A stretch of DNA of 64,000 nt from TMP-86 sp046347195 (GTDB taxonomy: Bacteria > Pseudomonadota > Gammaproteobacteria > Steroidobacterales > Steroidobacteraceae): the NCBI GenBank assembly GCA_046347195.1, contig JAXMGQ010000003.1, positions 102,898 to 166,897 on the forward strand. Reading direction: 5' to 3'. The position numbers and the translations under genes are program-made. Under the pieces are notes generated by a model. That model made no database searches. It was not told where the DNA came from and worked only from the letters and a program-made list of their open reading frames with translations. Shown here piece by piece: positions 17,450-27,955 of the stretch (position 1 is its first letter; the number at the start of each line of letters is the position of its first letter).

Positions 17450-18826
17450 GTCGCGGCCACTGCCCGCCGCAGGCCTTCGGCCTTGGCGCGCGTCTCGGCC
17501 AGCTCGCGTTGCGGGTCCGAGTCGGCGACGATCCCCGCGCCGGCGCGAAAATCCAGCCGCGTGCCATTGACGCTCATGGTGCGGATCAGGATGTTGAAGT
17601 CCGCGCTGCCATCGGTGTTGATATAGCCCAGCGAGCCCGTGTACGCGCCCCGTCCGACACCCTCCAGCTCGGCGATGATCTGCATGCAGCGGAACTTCGG
17701 ACAGCCGGTGATGGTGCCACCCGGGAACACGGCGCGCAGCACCTGCACCGGCGAGATGCCGGGACGCAGCGTGCCGGTCACATTCGAGACGATGTGATGC
17801 ACGTGCGCGTAGCTCTCCACGCTCATGAACTCATCCACGCGCACGCTGCCACCGGCGCAGACGCGGCCGAGGTCATTGCGTTCCAGGTCGATGAGCATCA
17901 CGTGCTCGGCCTTCTCCTTCTCGTTGTCGAGGAGCTGGCGGACCAGCGCCGCATCGGCTTCCGGGGTGGCGCCCCGGGGCCGCGTGCCCGCGATCGGCCG
18001 GGTGAAGACTTGATGGCCGTCGCTCATCATGAGCCGCTCGGGCGATGAGCTGACCACCGCGAAGTCGCCCGCGCGCAGCAGGGCACAGAAGGGTCCCGGG
18101 TTGGCCGCGCGCAGCCGGCGATACAGCTCCACGGGGTCGAGGTTGCGGTCCGCCGTGCCGGTCCAGCCGCGCGAGAGGTTGGCCTGGTAGATGTCACCCG
18201 CGGCAATGTACTCGAGCGCGCGCTCCACGCGCCGAATGAAGTCCCCTTCCGGCTCCTCCCGCAACATCAGGCCAGGGGACTCCGCGGCCGCGATTGCCGA
18301 CGCCTGCGCCGGCGCCTGCGCGAGATGTGACTCGAACCGCTCCAGCAGGTGTTCCTGCCCGGGCTCGGCGATGAGCCAGCCCTGCCCGCTGTGCCGATCC
18401 CTCACCCACGCCGCCGGCGCACGGATCGCCAGTGCCTCCAGCGCATCGGTGCTGCGCGGCAAGCGCAACCCGGGTTCGACCTCGCCCGCCAGTTCGTAGC
18501 CCAGGTACACGATCCAGCCGCCCCGGAAAGGCAGGCGGGGAGCACCCGCCCGGTACGCCTCGTCTCCGTCACGCGAGGCATCCATGCGCACCTCGCGGCA
18601 CCAGCCTTCCAGCGCGTCGAAGAAGCCCTGCCCCCGCGCGAAAGCCTCACCCAGCAACACGCCCTCTCGCGTCAGCCGGAGCGATGCGCCACTGGCCATG
18701 GGCAGGATGTCGAAACGGGAGTCCTCGGTCGCCGGGGCGGCGGCCGTCACCGTGGCCTGATGACGGGAACCGCTCTCGAGGAGGCCGGGATAGCAGTCCG
18801 GGTACCGCGCGATCAGCCGCAGCGGA

Positions 18827-20083
<1,257 letters not shown>

Positions 20084-20157
20084 CTACCGCACTGTAGAGC
20101 CGTCCGTGGCCCGCTGGAATCCTGAACTGCCAATGATCTGTGTGGAGACGGGCGGGA

Positions 20158-20400
20158 CTACGCCTTCGCCTTGTGCGAGTTGATGTAGTCGATGGCCTGC
20201 TGAACGGTGGTGATCTTCTCGGCGTCCTCGTCCGGAATTTCGGTTTCGAATTCCTCCTCGAGTGCCATCACCAACTCCACCGTATCGAGCGAGTCTGCTC
20301 CCAGATCGTCGACGAACGAGGCGTCATTGGTGACTTCTTCTTCTTTTACCCCCAATTGTTCGGCCACGATCTTCTTAACCTGTTGTTCAACAGTGCTCAT
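20158..20400 (-). CDS. acpP: Acyl carrier protein
   Basis: 80-residue acidic four-helix carrier that holds growing acyl chains on a phosphopantetheine arm. The attachment Ser is in DLGADSLDTVELVMALEEEF, the universal DSL motif. The product is strongly acidic, as usual. It sits between fabG (about 150 bases upstream) and fabF. A stem-loop in the spacer may separate its expression from fabG. Confidence 0.98.
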   Translation of the reverse strand: MSTVEQQVKKIVAEQLGVKEEEVTNDASFVDDLGADSLDTVELVMALEEEFETEIPDEDAEKITTVQQAIDYINSHKAKA

Positions 20401-20476
20401 CGCTGGTGTCCTCTAGCCTGTGTGTCGTGCCCAGACGGCAGGGCCGGTATTTTATGTGAACGGTTCGTTCCCGGCT

Positions 20477-20495
20477 ACCGGCGTGAAGCGCCGGT
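20477..20495 (-). other. Stem-loop in the fabG-acpP spacer
   Basis: ACCGGCG (20477-20483) pairs perfectly with CGCCGGT (20489-20495) around a 5-base loop, about 55 bases after fabG and 75 bases before acpP in the minus-strand transcript. There is no T-tract, so it is not a standard terminator. It could be an RNA-processing or stability element that lets acpP be expressed more strongly than fabG (inference). Confidence 0.35.
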
Positions 20496-20551
20496 CGCAG
20501 GCCCACCCCCGGTCCGCCTTGACAAATGGACGGAAACGGGGGGCGATGGGG

Positions 20552-21295
20552 TCAGGCCATGTGCATGCCGCCGTTCACGTGCAGGGTCTCACCGGTGATG
20601 TAACCCCCCGCCGGCGAGGCCAGGAAGACCACCGCCGCGGCCACGTCCCGGGCCTCTCCCAGCCTTCCCAGGGGAATCTGGGCCTGCAGCGCCGACCGCT
20701 GCTCCTCCGACAGGCTCCGGGTCATGTCCGTGTCGATGAATCCTGGCGCGATGACATTGGCCGTGATGCCCCGGGACCCCACTTCGCGGGCGAGGGACTT
20801 GGTGAATCCGACGATGCCGGCCTTGGCGGCCGCGTAGTTGGCCTGCCCGGCATTGCCGATGGCGCCCACCACCGAGGCGATGCTGATGATGCGGCCCCGC
20901 CGCGCCTTCATCATGCCCCGCAACACGGCCTTGGACAGGCGGAACACCGAGCCCAGGTTCGTGTTGATGACCGCATCCCAGTCCTCGGGCTTCATGCGCA
21001 GGAGCAGGGTGTCACGCGTGATCCCGGCGTTGTTGCACAGGATGGTGATGGCCCCCTCCTTCGATTCGATGTCGGCCAGCAGCGCCTCGATGGAGGTGGG
21101 ATCCGACACGTCCAGCACCGCGCCGCGGCCGCCCTGCCCCGCCAGCCGCGCGCTGATGCGCACTGCCCCTTCGGCCGTGGTCGCGGTGCCGATGACCTTC
21201 GCGCCGGCGGCGGCGAGCTGATCCGCGATCTCGGCGCCGATTCCGCGGGAGGCACCGGTGACCAGTGCGACATCGCCATTGAGTATCGTCATCAT
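20552..21295 (-). CDS. fabG: 3-oxoacyl-ACP reductase
   Basis: 247-residue short-chain dehydrogenase that reduces 3-oxoacyl-ACP with NADPH. The nucleotide-binding motif is TGASRGIGAEIA, followed by NNAGITRD. The catalytic Ser is in ISIASVVGAIGN and the Tyr-Lys pair in ANYAAAKAG. The end GGYITGETLHVNGGMHMA is typical of FabG. The ATG directly abuts the fabD stop; a second ATG one codon later is equally possible. Confidence 0.96.
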   Translation of the reverse strand: MMTILNGDVALVTGASRGIGAEIADQLAAAGAKVIGTATTAEGAVRISARLAGQGGRGAVLDVSDPTSIEALLADIESKEGAITILCNNAGITRDTLLLRMKPEDWDAVINTNLGSVFRLSKAVLRGMMKARRGRIISIASVVGAIGNAGQANYAAAKAGIVGFTKSLAREVGSRGITANVIAPGFIDTDMTRSLSEEQRSALQAQIPLGRLGEARDVAAAVVFLASPAGGYITGETLHVNGGMHMA

Positions 21296-22237
21296 CTACC
21301 CCTTCACCGTTCGCAAGGCCTCTTCCAAACTCGCCGGATCCTCCAGCGCCATCATCTTCAGATCACGGTTCTTGTCGATGCGGCGGTTCAGTCCGGTGAG
21401 CACCTTGCCAGGACCGCATTCGATGAACTGCGTGAAGCCCGCCGCGATCATGGTACGCAGGGTCGCGCCCCAGTACACCGCGGTGGCGAGCTGCTTGACC
21501 AGCGCGGCGCGGATCTCCGCCGCGCTCTGGTGCACGCGAACATCGACGCCGTACACGGCGATGGCCCCGGCGGGCTTCACCGGTACCTGCTCGAGGCGCG
21601 TGCGCAGCAGCTCCGCCGCCCCGCGCATCAGCGAGGTGTGAAAGGGCGCGCTCACCGGCAGCAACAAGGCGCGCCTGGCGCCCTTGGCCTTCGCCACCTC
21701 CAGGGCACGTTGCACGGCGCCCAGGTGCCCCGCGATCACCACCTGGCCCGGCGAGTTGTAGTTGGCGGTCTCCACCACCTCATCCCCCGCCGCCTCGCGG
21801 CAGGCGGCCTCGACATCGGCATCCTCGAGCCCCAGCACCGCCGCCATGGCGCCCTGCCCCGCGGGCAGTGCTGCCTGCATGATCTCGCCACGATACTTCA
21901 CGAGCGCGATGGCATCAGTGAACTCCATGCAGCCGGCAGCCACCAAGGCGGAGAACTCGCCGAGGCTGTGCCCGGCGACCGCCTTGGGCTGCGCACCGCC
22001 GCGCTCGCACCACAACCGCCAGGTCGCAACACTGGCCGCCACCATCGCCGGCTGCGTGCGCTCGGTGGCATTGAGCAGTTCTTCGGGCCCGTTCTGGCAC
22101 AGGTCCCAGAGGTCATAACCCAGCACCGCGGAGGCCTCATCGAAGGTGGCGCGGATCAGCGGCGAGGCCTGCGCGAGACTGGCGAGCATGCCCACCGACT
22201 GCGAGCCCTGCCCGGGGAATACGAAAGCAAGCGTCAT
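21296..22237 (-). CDS. fabD: Malonyl-CoA-ACP transacylase
   Basis: 313 residues; moves malonyl groups from CoA to acyl carrier protein. The N-terminal motif is FVFPGQGSQSVGM, the nucleophile Ser is in AGHSLGEFSALVAAG, and the later LPVSAPFHTSLMRGA contains the catalytic His. Length is typical. It is the first gene of the fab set here. fabH, plsX and rpmF, which usually precede it, are absent, and a rhombosortase gene lies upstream instead. Confidence 0.97.
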   Translation of the reverse strand: MTLAFVFPGQGSQSVGMLASLAQASPLIRATFDEASAVLGYDLWDLCQNGPEELLNATERTQPAMVAASVATWRLWCERGGAQPKAVAGHSLGEFSALVAAGCMEFTDAIALVKYRGEIMQAALPAGQGAMAAVLGLEDADVEAACREAAGDEVVETANYNSPGQVVIAGHLGAVQRALEVAKAKGARRALLLPVSAPFHTSLMRGAAELLRTRLEQVPVKPAGAIAVYGVDVRVHQSAAEIRAALVKQLATAVYWGATLRTMIAAGFTQFIECGPGKVLTGLNRRIDKNRDLKMMALEDPASLEEALRTVKG

Positions 22238-22247
22238 GCGCGGATCC

Positions 22248-22880
22248 TCATCGTTCTTGCTGGGAGCGGCGGATTATAGCCATCTGGACGCACAGCACGG
22301 CAGCGATCGCGGCGCCGCACAGCGCACCGTACAGATGCGCATCGATGACCACGGTTGCACCCTGGAGCACGCCCGGCCCTTCACGTTGTTCAACCAGGAG
22401 CTTGGTCGCGAGACCGAGCCACAGGATCCAGCGGTCCCACTCGCGCAGGTTCCAGTGGCGCACGCATCCTGCACCCATGATGGCATGCAGGAGCCCCGAG
22501 GCGCCGACGTACCAGGCCACCGTTGGGTCGAACCGGTACAGCCCCACGCTGATCCCCAGCGCCGCGCCCACGGTGATGATGAGCCACTGCCACGCACGGA
22601 AGTCGCGGGCGAACAACGCCCAGACCAGCACGAGACCCAGTGCGTTGAGCGCAAAGTGATGTGCATCCAGGTGCACGAGGTGCGCGGTGAGCAACCGCCA
22701 CCATTCACCGCCGGCGATGCGCAGCCGGTCATACTCGAGCGCTGCGCGCGCACTGTCGCCAATGCCCAACAGCACGGCGCCGGCGAGCAACAGTGCTGTG
22801 AGCCAGATCCCGCGGCCACCGTCCCATTGCAACGAGTGGCTGAGATTCGCCGCGCGAATGGCGTATGATCGCCGGAGCAT
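22248..22880 (-). CDS. rrtA: Rhombosortase (rhomboid-family intramembrane serine protease)
   Basis: 210 residues with about five or six membrane spans. GEWWRLLTAHLVHLDAHHFALNALGLVLV is the rhomboid-type His/Asn segment. The nucleophile Ser is in YVGASGLLHAIMGAG and the partner His in IDAHLYGALCGA. The short length and GxSGxLH motif match the rhombosortase subfamily, which cleaves GlyGly-CTERM tails of proteins bound for type II secretion. It is divergent from gspG with only 13 bases between start codons and ends 10 bases before fabD. No GlyGly-CTERM substrate gene lies in the window. The subfamily call is from motifs and context. Confidence 0.85.
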   Translation of the reverse strand: MLRRSYAIRAANLSHSLQWDGGRGIWLTALLLAGAVLLGIGDSARAALEYDRLRIAGGEWWRLLTAHLVHLDAHHFALNALGLVLVWALFARDFRAWQWLIITVGAALGISVGLYRFDPTVAWYVGASGLLHAIMGAGCVRHWNLREWDRWILWLGLATKLLVEQREGPGVLQGATVVIDAHLYGALCGAAIAAVLCVQMAIIRRSQQER

Positions 22881-22893
22881 CGAGGGCTACTGT

Positions 22894-23370
22894 ATGCGTT
22901 ATCGGATTCCTGCACCAACTCCTGCGCCGGCGGCGCGGCCACTGCGCTCGCGGGGCTTCACGCTCATCGAGATCATGGTCGTGGTCGTGATCCTGGCGGT
23001 GCTCGGCGCCCTGGTGGTGCCCAAGATCCTCGAGAACGTCGACAAGGCCCGTGTCACCCGCGCGCAGAGCGACATCCGCGCCATCGAGACGGCGCTGGAC
23101 CTCTACCGGCTGGACAACTTCAAGTACCCAACCACCGAACAGGGACTGGCCGCGCTGGTCAAGCAACCCTCTGACCCCTCCATCACCAACTACCGCCCGG
23201 GCGGTTATCTCAAGTCCGTGCCGAAGGATCCGTGGAACAACACCTACCAGTACCAGGCGCCCGGACGTGACGGCGCCGAGTACGAGATCCGCTCGCTGGG
23301 ACGCGATGGCAAGGACGGCGGCGAAGGCTACGATGCCGACATCGGCACGGGCAATCTCGAGCAGAAGTAG
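22894..23370 (+). CDS. gspG: Type II secretion major pseudopilin GspG
   Basis: 158 residues. A roughly 25-residue basic leader ends before the prepilin peptidase site RG/FTLIEIMVVVVILAVLGALVVPKI, followed by a hydrophobic helix and the GspG globular domain with YRLDNFKYPTTEQGLAALV and the calcium-loop region LGRDGKDGGEGYDADIGTGNL. It would polymerise into the pseudopilus that pushes substrates through the secretin. The ATG at 22894 is chosen because it gives a short prepilin leader; longer frames upstream run antisense through rrtA. Confidence 0.96.
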   Translation: MRYRIPAPTPAPAARPLRSRGFTLIEIMVVVVILAVLGALVVPKILENVDKARVTRAQSDIRAIETALDLYRLDNFKYPTTEQGLAALVKQPSDPSITNYRPGGYLKSVPKDPWNNTYQYQAPGRDGAEYEIRSLGRDGKDGGEGYDADIGTGNLEQK

Positions 23371-23971
23371 CCGGCCCACCGGCGCATGCGACCCGCGAGG
23401 ACGCACGGCGCGTGCGTTCATCGCCGCGCGCGGCTTCACGCTGGTCGAGATCCTGGTGGTGCTGGTCATCATCGCCATCGTCATCTCCTTCGCCGTGCTG
23501 AACATCGGCGTGACGGGGCGCGATGGGGCGCTGGATGAGGAGAGCCGGCGCATCGAGGGCCTCATGGGCCTGCTGCAGGAACGGGCCGTGCTCGAGGGCC
23601 GTGATTTCGGGCTGCTGGTGGAACCGGCGGCCTACCAGTTCGTGGTGTACCGGGCGCGCCGCCAGCGCTGGGAGAACTTCGACGAGGAGCGCGAGTTCCG
23701 CCGGCGCGAGCTGCCCGCGGGGCTCGCCTTCGAGCTGCAGCTCGACTCGCGCAAGGTGATCATCAAGCCTCGCGACCCGAAGGTGAAGGCCGACGCCGCC
23801 ACCGCGGGCCCGCAGATCATCATCGCGGCCAGTGGCGAGGGCACGCCGTTCAAGCTGGTCCTGCAGCGCACGGGAACGCCCAATCGCGCCATCCTCAACG
23901 CCGATGCCACCGGCAAGCTCACGGTCGAGTCCTCGGACAATGCCTCCGACCGCCTGACCAACCGCTCATGA
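23333..23971 (+). CDS. gspH: Type II secretion minor pseudopilin GspH
   Basis: Prepilin with the cleavage site RG/FTLVEILVVLVIIAIVISFAVLNI and the GspH-type globular part (RRIEGLMGLLQERAVLEGRDFGLLVE). No ATG, GTG or TTG occurs close to the prepilin site. The nearest in-frame start is the ATG at 23333, inside the end of gspG (38-base overlap), giving a leader of about 33 residues and 212 residues in total. This is longer than usual, so either the leader is real or an unseen start or base error exists. It overlaps gspI by 4 bases. Confidence 0.88.
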   Translation: MPTSARAISSRSSRPTGACDPRGRTARAFIAARGFTLVEILVVLVIIAIVISFAVLNIGVTGRDGALDEESRRIEGLMGLLQERAVLEGRDFGLLVEPAAYQFVVYRARRQRWENFDEEREFRRRELPAGLAFELQLDSRKVIIKPRDPKVKADAATAGPQIIIAASGEGTPFKLVLQRTGTPNRAILNADATGKLTVESSDNASDRLTNRS

Positions 23972-24474
23972 GGCCACGACACTCACGCGGCTTCACGCTG
24001 GTCGAGGTGCTGGTCGGCCTGATGGTCATTGCGCTTGCGCTCGCCGCGCTGATGTCCTCGGTCAGCAGCGCCGCGCGCGGCAGCGAATACCTGCGCGACA
24101 AGACCATCGCCCAGTGGATCGCGATGAACCGCATCGTCGAGGTGCGCCTGAACGTGCAGAAGTTCGGTGAGTCGGGCGACAAGGGCGAGGTGCAGTTCGC
24201 GAACCGCAAGTGGCGCTACGACACGCGCCGCTTCGAATCCGGCAATGCCACCATCCAGCAGGTCGTGGTGCGCGTCTGGCCTGCCGATGCCAAGGAGAAG
24301 GCTGGCCCGCTGGCGGAATCCGCGAGTTTCATCGGTTCGGCGCTCTCGCCGGCGGGCACGTCCAACCAGAAGGACTGGACCGATGTGAGTCCGGCAGCCC
24401 AGCAGAGCGGGCCGGAAGGCGGCACTGGAACCCCGGGCAGCAAGACGCCGGCACGCAGCGGGTCGACCCGATGA
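23968..24474 (+). CDS. gspI: Type II secretion minor pseudopilin GspI
   Basis: 168 residues with a very short leader before RG/FTLVEVLVGLMVIALALAALMSS. The motif AQWIAMNRIVEVRL (Q-A-N type segment) is typical of GspI. The C-terminal 50 residues are Gly/Ser/Pro-rich and low-complexity (PEGGTGTPGSKTPARSGS), an unusual extension beyond the normal domain of about 120 residues. It overlaps gspH and gspJ by 4 bases (ATGA). Confidence 0.93.
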   Translation: MRPRHSRGFTLVEVLVGLMVIALALAALMSSVSSAARGSEYLRDKTIAQWIAMNRIVEVRLNVQKFGESGDKGEVQFANRKWRYDTRRFESGNATIQQVVVRVWPADAKEKAGPLAESASFIGSALSPAGTSNQKDWTDVSPAAQQSGPEGGTGTPGSKTPARSGSTR

Positions 24475-25094
24475 AGGCCCGGCGCCCGCCCGGCACCGGT
24501 CGCGGCTTCACGCTGGTGGAAGTACTGGTCGCGCTGCTCCTGCTCGGCATCATGACGGCGCTGGGGTATGGCACCTACCGGCAGGCGCGCGTCTCGGCCG
24601 AACGCACCATGGAATCGCAGCAGCGGACCCGCGAAATCGAATTCGGCATTCGTACCCTGGTGCAGGACCTGGCCCAGGCGGCGCCCAGGCCGATTCGCGA
24701 GCCCCTCGGCAGTGGCCGCATCCCGGCGATGCGCGGCGGCGGCACGGGGGCGCTGCTCGAGCTCACGCGCATGGGCTGGTCCAACACGGCGGGCGCTCCG
24801 CGCGGCACCCTGCAGCGCGTGCAATACACGCTCGACAAGGAAACCCTCAAGCGCAGCTACCTGCCGGTGCTCGATCCCACGTTGAACACGCCACCGCAGG
24901 TGCATGACCTGCTCACCCGGGTCAAGAGCTTCAAGCTGCGGTTCCTGGACTCCAACCGGACCTGGATCGATCAATGGCCTGATCCGAACACGACGATGCC
25001 CCAGGCACTGGTGCAGCGGCCGGTCGCGGTGGAGGTGGTGGTGGAGTTCGCAGACTGGGGAACGGTACGGCGGCTGGTCGAGGTGGCGGGATGA
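24471..25094 (+). CDS. gspJ: Type II secretion minor pseudopilin GspJ
   Basis: 207 residues. The prepilin site is RG/FTLVEVLVALLLLGIMTALGYGTYR. The downstream part has GspJ features: IRTLVQDLAQAAPRPIRE, GALLELTRMGWSN and the strand-rich tail AVEVVVEFADWGTVRRLVEVAG. It would join GspI, H and K in the pseudopilus tip. The ATG at 24471 overlaps the gspI stop. Confidence 0.94.
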   Translation: MKARRPPGTGRGFTLVEVLVALLLLGIMTALGYGTYRQARVSAERTMESQQRTREIEFGIRTLVQDLAQAAPRPIREPLGSGRIPAMRGGGTGALLELTRMGWSNTAGAPRGTLQRVQYTLDKETLKRSYLPVLDPTLNTPPQVHDLLTRVKSFKLRFLDSNRTWIDQWPDPNTTMPQALVQRPVAVEVVVEFADWGTVRRLVEVAG

Positions 25095-26095
25095 TCACCC
25101 CCGCGAGCCGTCAACGAGGCGTGGCATTGATCATCGCGCTGGTGCTCATGGCGCTCGCCACCATCCTCGCGGTGAAGATCGGCTTCGGTGGATTCGTCGA
25201 GCGCAAGCGCACCTCCTCGATTCTCGCGGCCGAGCAGGCCTATCAGTTCGCCACGGGTGCCGAGGCGCTCGCGGCCGATGTGCTGAACCAGAGCAAGCAG
25301 AGTTCCCCGAACGAGGACAATCTCTCCCAGCCCTGGGCGCAGGCGCCGCAACCCATCCCGTTGCGTCCACCGAATGACCCCGAAGGCGAGCCTTTGGGCA
25401 CGCTGGAAGGGTCGCTGGAGGACCAGCAGGGCCGCTTCAACCTGAACGACCTGCTGCTGCCCGACACCACGAACCCCTCGCAACCGGATGCCACCAAGCC
25501 CGATGCCAGGCGGCTCGAGGTCTTCAAGAGACTGCTCGAGAACCTGAAACTGGATCAGAACCTGGCGTACAAGATTCGCGACTGGATCGATGCCGATGCG
25601 AACGTGAGCTTTCCCGAGGGCGCGGAGGATGCCATCTACACCTCGCAGAATCCGCCCTATCTCACCGGCAACTGGCCGATGAGTTCCACGAGCGAACTGC
25701 TGAGCCTTCCCGGGTTTGACCTGGAGCAATATAAGCGCCTGGCCCCCTACGTCACCGCGTTGCCGCCGGGCACGCGGATCAACATCTGCACCGCGCCGGA
25801 CCTCGTGCTCGACAGCCTGACCGGACTCAATGAATGGCAGCGCAGTCCTGGGGCGCTGGAAAAGGCCCGCAAGTCCGCCAACGGATGTTTTCCAACGGCG
25901 CAGAGCCTCAACACCGGATTATCGCCTGCGCAGGCGCAGGCGCTCGCGCCATTGATCACCACGAAGAGCGACTACTTCAGGCTCACGACGCTCGTCACGC
26001 TTGGCACCACGGAGTTCACCTTGTACAGTCTTTTGTACAGGAGCCCGAATACCAACCGGGTGACACCGTTGCTGCGCAGTTTTGGGACACCGTAA
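25091..26095 (+). CDS. gspK: Type II secretion minor pseudopilin GspK
   Basis: 334 residues, the largest pseudopilin. The N-terminal RGVALIIALVLMALATILAVKI lacks the Glu at +5, as is normal for GspK. A Q-G-R-F-N-L-N-D-L segment (residues about 113-121) is diagnostic. YKIRDWIDAD and LLSLPGFD match the helical subdomain. It would form the tip complex with GspI and GspJ. After it comes a 79-base gap before gspL, the only gap in the cluster. Confidence 0.94.
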   Translation: MITPASRQRGVALIIALVLMALATILAVKIGFGGFVERKRTSSILAAEQAYQFATGAEALAADVLNQSKQSSPNEDNLSQPWAQAPQPIPLRPPNDPEGEPLGTLEGSLEDQQGRFNLNDLLLPDTTNPSQPDATKPDARRLEVFKRLLENLKLDQNLAYKIRDWIDADANVSFPEGAEDAIYTSQNPPYLTGNWPMSSTSELLSLPGFDLEQYKRLAPYVTALPPGTRINICTAPDLVLDSLTGLNEWQRSPGALEKARKSANGCFPTAQSLNTGLSPAQAQALAPLITTKSDYFRLTTLVTLGTTEFTLYSLLYRSPNTNRVTPLLRSFGTP

Positions 26096-26174
26096 GGGAT
26101 TGGCGACACCTGATTAAGGACTTTGTTACCGCGTAGCATTCGCCGCCGACATCCAATTCCCCCCGCTCACACCC

Positions 26175-27470
26175 ATGGCCCACACCCTTCTGCTGCGACT
26201 GCCCGCCCCCGGTTCGGAAGACACCGAGTGGCTCATCGTCGATGATGAAGGTGTGCGCACGGGTCCCCGGCAACGCGGCCCCCTCTCCCTCGCCGCGGCC
26301 ATCGCCCAGAACCACCGGCTGGTGGTGCTGGTACCGGCCACCGAAGTGATGCTGGTCGAGCCCGAGCTGCCGCCGGGGAGCGGCGCGAAGCTCGCCCGCG
26401 CCGTGCCCTTCGCGCTGGAGGAACTGGTCACCGACGACATCGACACGCTGCATTTCGCCATCGGGCGGCGGGGGCCGGACAACACCACTGCCGTCGCCGT
26501 GGTGGCCCGCAGCCTCATGGACGCCTGGCGCAGCACGCTGCAGTCGGCGGGCCTGCACCCTGCCGCGATGTACGCGGATGTCTCGCTCATGCCGCGCAAT
26601 CCCGGGCAGACGGTGTTGTGGGCGGAAGAAGGCCGCGTGTCGGTGCGACGTGCGGCGGGTCCGCCGTTCACGGTCGAAGTCTCGCCCATCGAGGATGCGC
26701 TCGCCGCGGCGGGCGTCATCCATGACGAACCGGCAGCGGCCCCGGTCGCGGCGGAAGGCGAGGATGCCGGGCCGATCACGGCGCCGGTGCCGGAAGATGC
26801 GCTGCTGTTCGCCACGCCCGAGGACTGGGCCGGGATCCAGAACCGGTTCGACCGACTGCTCGACCGGTTCGCCTCGATGAAGGTTCAACTGCTGCCGGAG
26901 GGCCCCTTGGTCTGGCTCGCGCGCGAGCTGCCGCAGTCGGATGCCATCAACCTGCTGCAGGGCGACTACACCTCCACCGAGGTCCACAGCTCGCAATGGC
27001 GACGCTGGCGTCTCGCCGCGATGCTTGCCCTGGGCTTGCTCGTGGCACATCTCGCCGCGGAGTCCGTCTCCCTGTTTCGCGCGAAGCAGGCCGGCGCCCA
27101 ACTTCAGGCCAGCATCCAGCAGGTGTTCAACCAGGCCATGCCGGGCGAGAACGCCGTGGAACCACGCCGGCAGATGCAGGCGCGGCTCGCGCAGATCCGC
27201 GGCAGCGCCTCCGGCCCGCAGCATTTCCTGCGCGCCCTGCAAAGCCTGGCCGGCGCCGTGGGCGGGCGGGCCGACACCCGCGTGGATGCGCTGAGTTATC
27301 GCGATGCGACCCTCGACCTCAAGGTCACCGCTCCCAGCGTGGATGATCTTGCGCGCCTGTCGCAGTCCATCTCCCACGATGGCCTGACGGCGGACCTGCA
27401 ATCGAGCAACCCGGCGGCACATGGCGTCGAAGGTCGGCTGCAGATCCGTGCGCCGCGAGGCCGCCCGTGA
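26175..27470 (+). CDS. gspL: Type II secretion inner-membrane protein GspL
   Basis: 431 residues. The N-terminal cytoplasmic actin-like domain (VLVPATEVMLVEPELPPGSGAKLARAVPFALEE), which recruits the GspE ATPase, runs to about residue 270. A single membrane helix at about 279-295 (LAAMLALGLLVAHLA) and a periplasmic ferredoxin-like domain (ending VEGRLQIRAPRG) follow. The start is ATG 26175. It overlaps gspM by 4 bases. gspE, gspF, gspC and gspD are not in this window. Confidence 0.93.
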   Translation: MAHTLLLRLPAPGSEDTEWLIVDDEGVRTGPRQRGPLSLAAAIAQNHRLVVLVPATEVMLVEPELPPGSGAKLARAVPFALEELVTDDIDTLHFAIGRRGPDNTTAVAVVARSLMDAWRSTLQSAGLHPAAMYADVSLMPRNPGQTVLWAEEGRVSVRRAAGPPFTVEVSPIEDALAAAGVIHDEPAAAPVAAEGEDAGPITAPVPEDALLFATPEDWAGIQNRFDRLLDRFASMKVQLLPEGPLVWLARELPQSDAINLLQGDYTSTEVHSSQWRRWRLAAMLALGLLVAHLAAESVSLFRAKQAGAQLQASIQQVFNQAMPGENAVEPRRQMQARLAQIRGSASGPQHFLRALQSLAGAVGGRADTRVDALSYRDATLDLKVTAPSVDDLARLSQSISHDGLTADLQSSNPAAHGVEGRLQIRAPRGRP

Positions 27471-27955
27471 ACCGGCTCGCGGACTGGTACGCGGGACTCC
27501 AGGCGCGCGAGCGCCGCACGGTGCTCATCGGTGGCGTCCTGCTCGCCCTCGTGGTGCTGGTGGGGGGCGTGCTGCTTCCCCTGCACAACCGGGTGAGCAG
27601 CGAGCGGGAGAAGGTCGATACGCTGCGCGGGGACCTGGCCTGGATGCAGCAGAATGCGCCGGAGATCCAGGCCGCGGCGGGCACCTACCATGCGCCGGGC
27701 AACGAATCCCCTGTCGTGCTCATCGACCGGACGGGCCGCGAGGCGGGCCTTGCGCAGGCGCTGCGCGGCACGCAGCCCAGTGGTGATGCAGGCGTGCGGG
27801 TGCAGCTCGAGGCCGCTCCCTTCGATGCGCTCGTGGGCTGGCTGTCCGTGCTGGAGACCCAGCATGGCATCGCCATCGAGTCGATCACCATCGACCGCGC
27901 CGCACGGCCGGGTCTCGTGAATGCCAGCGTCTCGCTCGCCAAAGCGCACCCCTGA
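27467..27955 (+). CDS. gspM: Type II secretion inner-membrane protein GspM
   Basis: 162 residues with a short cytoplasmic start (WYAGLQARERRTVL), one membrane helix (about 22-39) and a periplasmic ferredoxin-like domain containing FDALVGWLSVLETQHGIAIESITIDR, typical of GspM/EpsM. It pairs with GspL to form the inner-membrane platform. Start ATGA overlaps gspL; its end overlaps gspN by 35 bases. Confidence 0.93.
   Translation: MNRLADWYAGLQARERRTVLIGGVLLALVVLVGGVLLPLHNRVSSEREKVDTLRGDLAWMQQNAPEIQAAAGTYHAPGNESPVVLIDRTGREAGLAQALRGTQPSGDAGVRVQLEAAPFDALVGWLSVLETQHGIAIESITIDRAARPGLVNASVSLAKAHP

Noticed and set aside
22687..22893. N-terminal extension of gspG
   Set aside because: It is antisense to rrtA and would bury the prepilin leader behind 69 unconserved residues.
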